Source: Onchocerca volvulus (lineage: Eukaryota > Nematoda > Chromadorea > Rhabditida > Onchocercidae). Taken from it: DNA of 64,000 nucleotides. The position numbers and the translations under genes were made by a program. Within the stretch, counting starts at the first letter, position 1, and each line of letters opens with the position of its first letter. This document shows positions 52,266 to 64,000 of this stretch, in pieces. Under the pieces are notes generated by a model. It was not told where the DNA came from and did not search any database. It saw only the letters and a list, made by a program, of their open reading frames with translations. Where the stretch lies: NCBI GenBank assembly GCA_000499405.2, contig HG738138.1, forward strand, positions 15,578,554-15,642,553, in the 5' to 3' direction.

Positions 52266-52306
52266 AAAACACGTACGTGTTACGTTCATTTTTGCGCAAC
52301 ACGTGT
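52266..52306. promoter_or_regulatory. ACGTG / E-box cluster
   Basis: AACACGTACGTGTT (52268-52281) is a perfect 14-bp palindrome with two overlapping ACGTG cores. CACGTG (52300-52305) follows 19 bp later. Such cores are bound by bHLH and bHLH-PAS factors. There is no neighbouring gene within several kb, so function is unknown. Confidence 0.3.
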
Positions 52307-53202
52307 ATTTGATATTTCTGTAATATTTCTTTACATAGGTGTTCACATGCATAGCTATCAATGTTTATTCATATGCAATGTATTCACGTAATCACTGGAA
52401 AAAAAAACCTTTAATATGATTATATTTTCGCCGCCAGTTTGAAAATTAACACTTTCTTCCTTTCATTCTTTTCCTCCATCAGTTTATCTAATAGGTCCAT
52501 GTAAACAACCGAATTATCGATCAATAATTATCAGCAAAAATATAGCAAGAAATCCAAACTCAATAACAATTTGAACGGAAAGAGGAAGGAAAAAAAAGCT
52601 TACGCTAAACGATAATTTCAAATCATTTAACGAAATTTATGTTATGTCCTGAAGGCCTTACTGCTATCGACATAAATAATTCAAAGAATGTGTGTTTAAA
52701 AAAAAATAAAAAATAAAAAACAAATAAAAACAAACAGTACGAATACAAAATTAGACACACAATCTATTTATTCTGAATGATTAAAAACTCATAGAATTAT
52801 TTTTTTTTTATTCTTATTCATCAATTTTATAAAAATTTAAATTGATTACTTATTTGAAACTTATTAAAATTATTCACTCCAAAAAAAATTTTCCATTAAA
52901 TGATTATGATAATGAAAATTTTTCTTGCAAAAAAAGAAGTTAAAAGATTGTAATCTCGTTGATTGATAATTACCTCTTCTGCTTATCTTTTACATTAAAA
53001 TAATAGTTGACTTAAAGTTAAAATTACTGTTTAAGTTACGTATAATGAGTCAAAGAACAAACTTATGACCGATGAAATATTTTGCTTCTGTTTTTGTTTG
53101 TTTCTTTTTTTTTTTTTCTTCTGAATTACCTAGTGAAATGATTTTTTTTTTCAATGGTTTCATATTTTCAAATTCATATCATCCATTTTTATAAATCGTT
53201 CC

Positions 53203-53515
53203 AGCGAAATACTAATATAACTTAACGCAATTCCTAAACTTTCGAAATTTAAGTAAATCACTTGTGAAGGAAATTACCAAGAATGGATCTAGCGGAACAC
53301 TGTTATCATTTGACGTAATTTTATAAACTTTTCAAATTCAAATAGTTTACATATGAAAGACATTACTAATAGCAAATCAAGCGAAAGTTAATGTTATTTG
53401 ATGTACTCTCATAAATTTTCAAATTCAAATATTTAGTGCTAACACTCTATTCAGCGGAACACACTAATATTAATTAGCAAAATTTTATAAACTTTTTCGA
53501 ATTCAGTCAACTATA
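53203..53515. repeat. Degenerate minisatellite, four units of about 75-90 bp
   Basis: Units start with AGCGRAA at 53203, 53291, 53380 and 53453. Each continues with ...TTATTTGAYGTA...TATAAACTTTTCAAATTCAAATA-type sequence. The two middle units are the clearest. Confidence 0.6.
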
Positions 53516-53989
53516 ATGAATAATAATAATTGAAACTCTATTCAAGCATTATTTTTTGAACAATTAGCAATGCCTCAGATGAGACATACAACTGAAAAAT
53601 TCTTTAGACTGATAGAATTATTTAAGGAGCTTTCAATAAAATATTTTCAGATTACTTCCATCACTTCCTTATGTCATTTAATACTAGTAACTGAACAGAC
53701 GGTGAATCTCAAATAGATAATGGCATAAATTGGATGAAAGGAAGTCCGAAAGTCACTAAAAAATAATTTACAAAATAGCATGCTATCAGGATTGAAACTG
53801 CTCGATGAGTATTCGGAATTTTAATAATCTCGTTTTGAGATCTTAAATTAAAATTCTTGACTGTCAAAATGAATTTCGTAATGGCTCATAAATATTTTTT
53901 GCGAATTTTATCATTTCATCATTTCTTGAAGATATAACTTTCCGTGACAACTATCAGCAACCTAATGTTTTACCACTTCTCTTCAGCCT

Positions 53990-55500
53990 TTTAATATACT
54001 AATCCTCCAATACTAGGAAATCCTTTTCTTAAAATGTTCTTGAAATGTGGGCTTCATGATACTTCACTAAATTTTAATATGAGAAGATATTGCAATCAAT
54101 ATTTGCTAACTTATTTTTCATTACTAATTATTGAGGGAGTGATATTCCAATCATTGTTTTTTACAAGAATTTGCAGGTAACAATTATATTTATTTTTCTT
54201 TAAAAAAAATTACTTTGAGCTCTGTTATCAAATTTGTTTGTAAGCAGTGTTAGAACTAAGGTAAAATTTTAATATTTCGAAATTTAACGTCGAAATGATA
54301 AAATCATAGTTCAGTTCTTATGTCGAATCGTAACTAATCGTAGCAATTATGTTATTTTGATAAAATTATTGATGAAGAAGAGAACGCTGAGTAAACTAGG
54401 CGATATTCGAAATATTTGTAATCTAATCTTATTGAATACTAAAAATGAATGCAGAAGAATAACAGCGCTTCATCCAATATTTCTAATTTCAAAACGTAGG
54501 AACTTGTAGAATTTCGTAAGTATTGCTTGACGGAATTCATACGCGTCATGAAACTCCAGATTGTTACATCAGTGACAGCAAAAGTGCAAAATAATATGAA
54601 ATAGCATGATATTGTATGATTACTGACTAAAATATTATTGTTGCCAAAAACTTCATAGTTATGAAGTTTGCCAGGCTTGGGAGGCCAAATATAATATAAG
54701 AGGATTATTATCGCATCGTTAGCATATAAATTTGAAAATGAGGTAAGATATTATGGACGAAACACTAGCAACATCTCTTGCTATGAAGGAAAATAGTTCA
54801 CTTTTCAATGATTACATCAAATTTTGCGAAAATTCAGTTTAATTGAAGACTGCTTTTAAAATACCTTCAATTCAATCAATGATAGAGTCAATTAAGTTGG
54901 TCGATCAACGTTTTGCATTTATTTGGCTTAATCAATGAATAGCGAATTTGAAATTATAATAATTGCATTTACATCGTCTGTCGGAAAAATAGAAATATTT
55001 TCATAGAAAATAGATATGAGAAACAATCAAAAAATCTTTGTATTATAGAAATATCTTGATATAATCAAGCTTTTGACCTTTTCTTTACAAGGTTGAAATG
55101 TAATAAACAAACTTCCACTGTAAAGAGTTAAAATCAACCAGAAGAGTTCAATGTAAGGCGGAAAAATCGGACGATCAAATCCATCGTTCAGAGAAACTCT
55201 CAAAGAAGATTCCAGGAATAGTTCTTCAATAGAGTAATACAGAAATAAAAAACCTAATGATCGATTCTGCCAGGCTTGATATTTTCGGATAATTGTTTAT
55301 TTTTAACGTAGACTAAAAATAAGTCTTCCTTCAATCAATAAAACCTTCATCACATCTATTTGTCCATGTCAAACAAGCATCGAAAAACTTCCATGACATC
55401 GTCTGCCGTTGTATCATACTTTTTTTCAGTTAAAATTTCATGGTATATTTTACAGAGACATAACAAAGGAATGTGTGTTGCGAAAATTTTTGCAAGATAT
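53990..55500 (+). repeat. Dispersed 1.5-kb repeat, copy 2
   Basis: Direct-orientation partner of 26950-28545. Outside the core it is diverged, with several indels. Within 55132-55403 it is nearly identical to copy 1, apart from a 48-bp insertion at about 55209-55256. The TATA-like box of copy 1 is not preserved (ACTGTAAAGAG at the equivalent place), but the AATAAA near 55337 is. Confidence 0.6.
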
Positions 55501-58500
55501 TCGATGAAAAAACGATTTAGATTGCATAGTAAACAAGGCTAGAATTTTTAGCAAAATAATTGCTTTTACAATTTTTATGAAAAGCCATTAAAAAAGCGAA
55601 CAATAATAAAAGCAAAATTCGAATTTGCGGAAAAAAAAAGAAAAAGAAAACTTCCATTGAAAACTTTATATGAAAAAAACTCCACGGTGATAACATCTAA
55701 AAATATGCAAAAGAATTGGAAGAAATTTCTAAAAATTTTCGTTCTTCTTTAGTTCCTGCGAAATGAATAAAAATGCATCAAAGTTTTTCTATATTTCTTA
55801 ACTTTACCAAATAAATTAAAAAAAAAGAATTAACCATGCTTAAAGAAATTGAGAGAAATTGATTACAGCAAAGAAATTACTAGAAATTCTGATAAAATAT
55901 CAATGTAAAAATGTAGGATGTGCTTAAGCAGCAATGCCGCTATATTTTTCTTTTTCTTTTCTTTTTGTTTTTTTTTTTTTCTAAATTAATCTGAAATTTC
56001 ATCAAAATTAATGAGAGGAGAGTGTGAAAATAATGTTGAGGGAAATCAGACATTTCTGAGCATATGCTCCATAAAAACAGTAGCGTTGACAAAACTGGCG
56101 ACAGAAACTGCTCCTCCTACAAATGAGTGTAGTGATTAAATTGGCAAAAAATTTTATGTGTTATCATTAATCCATTATTCCGGCACTAACAATCCTATCA
56201 ATCATTGATTAATTAGATTCTTTCATTCTTCAAATTATATATCGGTTTAGAAACAAAAAAAAAAAAAAAAAAAAAAAGAAAAAAATGACTTAAAATATTT
56301 TTTCTCTGAACAAAATTTTAAAAATGATTTTAAAAAAGCTAAAAATAGGATTGCTTGTCAAACTTAATCAATTGAAGAAAATGGATGAAATATGTGCATT
56401 AGTTTGTTCAATTTAATTATTGCTATTTTCAAATCTGATTTTAAGCATTATGCAAAAAAAAAATGGTAGAAATAAATTTAGCGAGAACTATTTCAAGACT
56501 GCAAATCATCGCTTGTTTTTTTCAAGAATGCAGAAGCAAAAAATTACATGCGACAATATTGAATTGAAACTTTGATGACTTTTTTTTTCTGTTTAAATTT
56601 CCTATGATTTTTCTAGAAAGAGGTCAGAAATCTGCTGTTCTTCTTGATCTTTGCCAAATTAGCACTATATAATTGTACTTTTTCGAATTTCCAAATTTCT
56701 TGATATTGCAGAAAACTTTTCCGCAAACAGAATTAATCGTCTTTTTGATCAATCATTCTGATCACTTTCATATAAGTTTCAATAGTTTATTTTAATATCC
56801 CATAATTTTGCATGAAAATTATGTTACAAAAAATCAATTTTTTGATAATAAGTCACATCACACCAGGCGATCAATCTTTTGATGGCAAATTATATCACGC
56901 CAAGAATTGACTTTTTGGTGACAAGTTATTTTCACCATTAACTGATGATAATAAGTGGAAAAAACTGTTAAAAAAATATTCCAATTCTTTTTCTAATCAA
57001 AAACTTGAAAGTTGCATTCTAAACGTTCAGCAAAAATTTTCGTTATCACAAGGAAAAGAAAGAATAGAATGAATTTATTGCTAATTTAAATTAGCAATAA
57101 GTTTGATTTATTGTATTTTAACGTGTTTGGTATTCATCATCATTTGGAAATGAAATTCTTCTCATGCACAAAAAAAAATTGAATTAACAGTTAATGATCT
57201 GTTTTTTTTTTTTAAGAATTGAGCCATATACGATGGATGTATGTCATCTTAATTTTTAATATAAATGAGTTAAACGAAATTACATTTCAAATATTCGCAT
57301 AAGAATTAATGTAATGATTTCAAATATCACTTCAGATACAATTGTAATAATTCGAAGTGATTTGATGAAAAAAAAAAAAAACTCCGATAATAATATATAT
57401 TAAAAATAAACAAATGCACTTGTATGAAATTGATTAATTTAATTTATGCATAAACTTCAATCTTATCATAACTTACTCATATATTTTAATCTTATCACAA
57501 TTTATGCGTGTATTTTTGTTACAATTTATGTAGATATTGTATCATTTCTTATTGTTTGTCCAATTCGATTTCAACATTAATCAGAATATTTATATTTATA
57601 TTATTCAAATTTTATTGATAAAGTAATACTGATCAAAAGGAAAAATTATTATTTATTTCGAGCAAAAAAGAAGAGCGAATATGTGCCTTTTTCAAAGAAG
57701 CAGTATTCAAAACATTTTATATTTGTTTATCCATTTTTTCGGGATTTTTTTCTCTCTCTCACCCATTAAAAATATTAATTAGCATTGTTGAGATATAATA
57801 AACGATTTATATGGCTTGAAGCAATGCATATTGGACTATTATATTAATCATTAAGAACTTAATATATCATACTGATTATATTGAGTAAAATGCATATTAG
57901 GTTGATGTCCTTTATTATGTGCAATTACAATGACAAGTTAAGTTTGCTCAGATGATCGTAAATAAATGTTTCATTTCATTCTGAACTTAAATATAAGCTG
58001 ATTCGAAAATTCGGATAGACCGATGCATCAGAACATAAATTCTCTTACTATTAAGATTAATTGAAATTTTTCTTGAGATTGGCATAAGTTAAAACTAATT
58101 TTAAATTTCTTTAAGATATTTCATGCTTCAACGATTAAATCCTTGATTTTAATCTATCCGTTTTAAGTTATCAGTACAATTACGTCAATGATAAGTATCC
58201 GATAAATTCGAAATGAACAAAATTCATAATTACTCATTGTAATATTACATTTATAAAAATTAAGATTAGAAACAAAAGAACACAGTAATTTTAAAAAAAA
58301 GTAAAAAAAAAGCCTGGATAAAAGCAAAAAAATATTGTCCTTAAAAAATCATAAATCAGAAATAAATGAAAAATCATTTAAAATTCCTAATTTTGCAAAC
58401 TTTTAAATGAAATTTTTTGGCTCAAAACTATAAAGATGCTCATTTCTGTTTTCATTATTCCACACTGTAATCTGTTGTTACCTGATAAAAAGAATTTTAA

Positions 58501-60221
58501 TTTACAATTATCGATTAGCTTCGAAAAAAAGTGTTAAATTCAAATTGTTGTGAAATTTTTAAAATACTTATGCAATAATGAGAATTACTATCTCATTTGG
58601 AATTAAACAAATTTTGCTAAAATAGTGGTTCAAAGAATTTTCAACGTTAATATAACAAAAATTTGCGTCGTTATCTAATATTTTGTTAAATGTTGACGGA
58701 TAAAAATTTGAATTTAATCGCCAACTTTTCCTTTTTTTCGAACTTTCCACTTTTTTTTTCCAGCTTTTCATACTCATTCGCCTTATTTCTTGTTCATTAT
58801 TTTCCATTAGCTTTATTTCGAAAGTTTGACGAAAAATTTTTCGATAGAGTAAACATTGATAACAGAAGAATCAATTCGATAAATGCAAAGTTCAGCTTCA
58901 ACTTATTCTCCATCAGTCCAGTTTTTAAAAATTAGCCATTTCCTTCTCAAATATTTGTCCACTATGTTTAAATAGAATAAAATGAAATATTTTCCCTTTT
59001 AAAATTGAACTAATATTCAAATGTTGAAGGAGGAAAATGATAAGAAAAAAAATGGAAGACACTAAAATGTGTTACCGAACTAAAGTTTTTATTCTATCAA
59101 GAACTCGTCGGAAAACAGATAAGTGTTATTCATTTGCATCTGAGCAAACATTTTTCAAGTATTATTTATTTTGAGATTGAAAGTATTTTCTCATTTCTAA
59201 TATCATGAAGAAAATAATTAACTCTTCAAGTTCCACAAATTCGAAAAAAAATTCTTTACATGCTAAAAAGGATGAGCAAAAAAAGTAATTTAAGTCTTGA
59301 AGTATCACATGATTTTGAAGATGTGTGTTTTTATCAATTTCATAGCTTTTCAGATTGTCAGTTTAAACTATTTATTACTTTTTTACTTTTTTTTTTTAAG
59401 TCATAAGCCAACCTGATAATCTGCGAATTGAAGAAAGATCATCGATAGACTGATTTGCATCAAGCTAGCCAAATCTTTCATTGTATCAAATTGGAATATG
59501 TTAAATCAACTAGGCTATTAATTCAATATAAGAGCTAAATGTCGAAATGGCAATATGTAGCTGATAGAAAAGTTTAAATTTTGACAACTTCAGTCGGTTG
59601 TTCTTAAATAATTCAAAGCGAAAATTAAAATTTATTTAAAAATATTATTTTTTTACAAAACTGAAAACTTCATTAATTAATTTTGATATATGTACACTAA
59701 TCTAATATGAATGATATGCTATGGCACAGAAATTTTCTTCGGAAATGAAATTTAAATAAATTTGAACTTTAAAAAAAAATTCTAATATTTGTAATAATAA
59801 AATCTTTTTTTTTTCACTCCTATTCTTTCTTTCTTTCATTATCTCTCTCTTTCTCGCAATGTAATTTATTTTCTCATAGATCCAAAAACAAACAAAAAAT
59901 CTTGAAATGATATAAATATGTCAAAATGAGAAATTCCCTTACATAGTGTAAATGTTTACATCATTTTTATATTTGTAAAGTAAACGTTTATCATAAGCAA
60001 TCTATCGTATGTTCCATATCAATGAATTGTGAAAACAGGAATCAAAATGAAAGAAGGAATTAAAGATAAATTTCGGAGTAATTGAACTGATAAAAATTAA
60101 TCAAATTTAAAGCAAATGAGAACCTCTAATATAATTTTTGCATATTTTATAGAGTAAAATGTATCATTTTTCAGAGAAAATTATCAACATTTAATTTTTG
60201 ATGTTTTATCCTAAATATCGA

Positions 60222-60430
60222 TAAGTTTGATGATGAAAGTTTTTTATGAAAAAAAATGTGTTTTGAGAAGGTGATAACATATTTTAGATCGAATTGGATA
60301 CAGTATTTTGTCGAATGCAGTATTTTATAGCAAAAATTTGATAAGTTCGATGATAGAAATACCTTATCGAAACAAATGTGCTTTGTACAGGATCGTTACG
60401 ACAAGTTTTTAAATCAAATCCAATATGGTT
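60222..60430. repeat. Tandem duplication, unit about 125 bp
   Basis: GATAAGTTTGATGATGAAAG...AAATGTGTTTTGAGAAGG at 60221-60272 recurs as GATAAGTTCGATGATAGAAA...AAATGTGCTTTGTACAGG at about 60340-60391, then both continue with GA/TCG and TTTTAGATCGAAT / TTTTAAATCAAAT. CAGTATTTTGTCGAATG / CAGTATTTTATAGC adds a short inner repeat. Confidence 0.5.
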
Positions 60431-60680
60431 ATAAATCGGATTAACAAGAATCTCTTGAGAAGGAAATAAAATGAGAAACTTCGAAAATGATATCGAAAAA
60501 TCAGTGACAAGTCAAAGTTGTGGAATATTAGATAATCTTTAAAAATTAAAAAATTTCATTTATTGAGAGAAAAGTTTTTAATAGAATTGAAACCAAAATT
60601 TAGGATTTCACTTTTGGTAAATTTACGTGCCCATTAGCGAATCATTATTTATCCAGATGATGAAAATTTTCATTTAAAAG

Positions 60681-61215
60681 TATACTCGAAAAGTAAAATA
60701 TAGGGAAAATTATTTGAAAAGTTTGAGAAAGAATTGATGGAGCAACGACAGGAAAATTTTGAATCAAAAAAAGGAAAGATATTCTGAAAATTTTGGAAAA
60801 AAAAAGCTGATGGCTAGTATGAAAATATTATGCAATATAAATTAAAAGAAAAGTATAATCGAAAACGATCGATAAAATATTTGGAATCTGAGAAAGAATT
60901 AGTAAAGTAGTAAAAGAAGAATTTTAAATCGAAATTTTTGATTGATTAATTTGAAAATATTGTGCTAATACGAATTAAAAAATATATATGTAGTCGGATG
61001 GCAGGTAAAATGTTTAAAAAAAAAAAAAAAAAACTTGAGGATGAATTGATGAAATAATTAAAGAAAAATTTTCGAATGTGAAAAACGAAAAGATATGAGA
61101 AAATTCTGGAAAAGAAGTAGTTGATGATTTGCACAAAAATATTAAGCCAATATAATCGAAAACGACAGGTGAAATATTTGTAAAATAATCGATGAAGTAA
61201 TCAAATCACAAAAAA
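60681..61215. repeat. Degenerate tandem array, four units of about 135-175 bp
   Basis: Units begin TATACTCGAAAAGTAAAATA (60681), TATAATCGAAAACGATCGAT (60854), TGTAGTCGGATGGCAGGTAA (about 60989) and TATAATCGAAAACGACAGGT (61151). Each is followed by AAATATTTG-like sequence, then GA(A/G)GAATTGATGRARTA and AAAATTTTGAAT. The copies are far apart in identity. Confidence 0.55.
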
Positions 61216-62940
61216 ATTTTGAACAAAAAAAAAAAAGTAAAATGATGAATAATTATTATGATAGGAAAATCGAGAAAATATACATAGGAAATGCATGAAA
61301 TTCATTTATGTAAGGGAATTCAGAATAATAAAAGAGATTTTGGAACAAAACTTTTCATACATTTCTTAACATTAAATTAAAATTGAAGTGAATTTTTTTT
61401 AATTAAATTTATTTCATTTGAACATTTGAACGTCATTCCTTCATTATTTCCTCTTTCAAACATTTTTGCTACATTTTTCAAAATTCAGAAATTTGATATT
61501 TTTCTGCAACTGAAATTAAAATTTGGAAATAATTGAACTTCCAATACGTAAGAATTAATTTCCTTAAAAGAAATTACAATCTGGAAAGTGAACAATTCTT
61601 TTTTTTTTTTTGATATCGAAATAAGCGTTTTTTTTTTAGGGACGGTGTTAGTTCATGTCACATTAATCGAGAATAATATTTCTTAAGTCATAAAGAATCT
61701 CGGTATTCTTGGTCATTCTTACGAATGCTAGAAATTCTGCAAATTCGTCTTCAAAATTTGCTCTTATATGTTAAACATTGATTGTTTTTTAATCGAAAAA
61801 AATTGTTCTGTCGAATTCATATCAAAATTTTCTTCGAACGCTCAATTAAGCATTTCAAACAGTATTCTTTACTTTTCTAGAATAAATGAAAAGGCTTCTT
61901 TTTTTTTAAATATATAAGTTCACGTAAAGAATTGGAATACAGAATTGTCTGAAATTCGAATAAGATTCATGAAAGCAATTTTACAACACTAGAAATATAT
62001 CCAGTTTTTGATAAAATCAAAAACGGTGAGATATTTAAATTACAATACAAGTATCTAATCATTTTTAAGTAAAACCAAGTCTCAGAAGCAAGACAATTTT
62101 TCTTTAATCTCCAAAAATTACAGTATACATAAAAGTAATTTAAAACAGCAAGTTGAACTGATTTTATTCATTTTTAGCAAATTATAAATGTTATTCAAGA
62201 CATCCATACAACCGAAGCTTTATACCATAATTCTTAATTTATGCAAAATTTCGGCTGACTTCATGAATTAATCCGATAATTTCTTGTTTTCCTGGAATTT
62301 TTTCTGCCATTCATTTTTGGATCCGAGATAAAGAAATCATTCCATCAAAACAGTTTGTGTATCTGTATTTTGATGCACCTGCTTGAATAAACTGAACCGT
62401 AATAATTTCAGTTTTTCTTTTCGGATTTTCATTAATAGTCTTTTTACGGCTATCATTTTGTTTCCAAAGAATATCATATTATACTTCTTTGATAAACACA
62501 GAGTAGAAATTGTTTGATTAAAATTCAAAATATAATAAATTCAGGAATGCAAACAGATATTATAATTCTAATTTGCCGTTAATATTAATCGATGAAGGAA
62601 AACTGAAAAATTTTTTCTGATTGTTGTCAAATAAATATAATTATTCAATTAAAGGTAATTCTTGCCTATAATTCATTAATTGAAAAATTAAGGAATCCTA
62701 GAGAGAAGAGAGTAACAAGAGCTTTTAACTGTCATTAAAAAGGCATTCTAAAAAAAAGGAAATTTTAAAAATAGACAAGAAAATTTAAAGAGTTATAAGC
62801 CTAAGCATTCATTTAAATCACATTTTATTCACAGTTCAATTTCATTTTGCAAAATTGAATTTATAAAGGAATTAATCTTCAATCTAGTAATATTAGTAAT
62901 AAATCTTTAAATGAAAATGATTCCCCTCTACTTTCCTCCA

Positions 62941-63035
62941 TCAAAAAAAAAAAAAAAAAAAAGAAAAAAAAAGAAAATGAGAAAGATTTAAACGAAGAAA
63001 GAAAGAGGGAGAGAAAGAGACAGGAAGGAAAGAAA
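62941..63035. repeat. Purine (A/AG) tract
   Basis: A-run followed by GAAAGAGGGAGAGAAAGAGA-type sequence, with almost no pyrimidines on the plus strand. It can form triplex DNA but shows no sign of a gene. Confidence 0.8.
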
Positions 63036-64000
63036 AATTGAATTTTATTATGTTGGTGAAATGCTTGAAGAAAATAATTATTGAGCATAAATCATCAATA
63101 ATTGCGTTGCTGTAGTACTTGTTGAACGACCAATTTTAATATGCATTTTTTTCAATCAGTTATAGATCACAAAAACATCTGCGCATGTCAATTGAAATCG
63201 TTTTTTTCTTTTCTTTTTTTTATTATTTATTTTTCTACACGCAAACAGAACTGAAATATTGATTGATATTTGATATCAAGTTTTGACTGCATTTAACTGA
63301 TGGAAATAATCCAAAGCTTTATTTACACTTTTTTCGTCTACTTGTTTATCACCATTTTCTTTTATCCATTACTCATTTTTTTTAATGCATCTCCATAATT
63401 TAAATTAATTTGGGAATTTTTGTCATAATTTCATTCATTATTGATTTTAATTGCATTAGTGGAAAGAAAAATCGCTTATCATTTAGGCAATCAATAGAAA
63501 AGAGGCTCAGTTTCCAACCATTTATCATGAAACAGTAATTTGATTACCTTGACAAAGATTTCAGCTTGCGCAGTTTGTGATGGCTTATTTTTTAGAAATT
63601 ATGCGACATTAATTATTCCTGTTAACCGGTTGATTAGTTTAGTCTTAACGATTTATTGATTTTTTCTGATCAATCAAAAGTCTTCATCTCTAAAGATTAG
63701 ACATTTGGCAATACCCAAAAGTCTAAGAGAGAATCTGCGATGTCTTCAATTAAGATATTCTCTGCCGATTGAAGAAATACTTATGCATTAATTTATTGCT
63801 AATTTTAATCCTCTATGAGTACGATAAATTTATTTTATTCCCAAATTGGTTACTAATATGCGAGCAAAGAAATCATAAAAGTTATGAAATTTGTTAACAT
63901 TTTTTTTTCTCTCTAATATCAAACAAATTTATGATTGAATAAAATGATAAAACGAAATTGTTTTCTTGTTTTCTTATCTTTAATCACAGAATTTAATCGG

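Larger units (their letters stand above)
46831..53989. other. Gene-free AT-rich stretch
   Basis: 7 kb without a defensible gene. It holds long A/T runs (49512-49533 is A22), a GC-richer open block at 48455-48643, a pair of hormone-response-like palindromes at 50036-50113, an ACGTG-rich patch at 52266-52306 and a minisatellite at 53203-53515. These are listed separately. Confidence 0.5.
55501..64000. other. Gene-free AT-rich stretch to the end of the window
   Basis: 8.5 kb without a recognisable gene. It contains A/T homopolymers, a small GC-richer island at 56030-56120, two tandemly repeated regions (60222-60430 and 60681-61215), and a purine tract at 62941-63035. Reading frames here are short and AT-driven. 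Confidence 0.5.

Noticed and set aside
58568..58935. Facing frames of about 80 codons
   Set aside because: Mutual shadows across T-rich sequence; Phe/Ser-rich on one strand and Lys/Asn-rich on the other.
1..64000. CRISPR array, bacterial operon or endosymbiont insertion
   Set aside because: No spaced identical direct repeats, no Shine-Dalgarno-linked reading frames and no prokaryotic-type genes; all defensible genes are intron-rich.

Overview
The window looks like nuclear DNA from a parasitic roundworm, most likely a spirurid/filarial-type nematode. It is very AT-rich and full of long A/T tracts. Every recognisable protein is split into many small exons with GT..AG introns and nematode-style acceptors (TTTCAG, TTTAG, TATAG). 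At least one start codon lies about 10 nt behind a strong acceptor with no exon in front of it, as expected for spliced-leader trans-splicing. Species identity is inference; no ribosomal, mitochondrial or tRNA gene was seen.

Four protein-coding genes could be rebuilt exon by exon with consistent splice phases. (1) 1898-11249, plus strand: a three-KH-domain RNA-binding protein of the Nova/Pasilla type, 602 aa in 11 exons. Read-through of one exon into a stop and a poly(A) signal offers a KH3-less isoform. (2) 12767-21066, plus strand: a lysosomal/secreted acid beta-galactosidase (GH35, GLB1-like), 640 aa in 14 exons. Its largest intron carries a decayed Helitron helicase. (3) 23824-26749, minus strand: a secreted protein with a basic stretch, a Trp-repeat and mucin-like middle and a C-terminal four-bladed hemopexin domain, 493 aa in 7 exons. 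It converges on the beta-galactosidase gene. (4) 39668-42547, minus strand: a rhodopsin-family seven-helix receptor, neuropeptide-receptor-like, 355 aa in 6 exons. A further coding-like exon at 37714-37882 joins in phase and would give a 410-aa form with a Ser/Thr-rich tail.

The rest is gene-poor. 43995-46830 is a rearranged BEL/Pao-type LTR retrotransposon: two nearly identical LTR-like arms in inverted orientation around a broken gag. A diverged 1.5-kb repeat occurs twice (26950-28545 and 53990-55500), with a core of about 200 bp conserved far better than its flanks. The long stretches 26.7-37.7 kb and 46.8-64 kb hold minisatellite-like tandem duplications, simple repeats, palindromes and a few GC-richer islands, but no gene I can defend.

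The four genes show no operon spacing or shared pathway; they look like independent single genes. I did not find a clearly new biological system. The best leads are the receptor's extra tail exon, the conserved core of the dispersed repeat, the KH3-less isoform, the inverted LTR structure, and the paired GTTCACGTGAAC-type palindromes.
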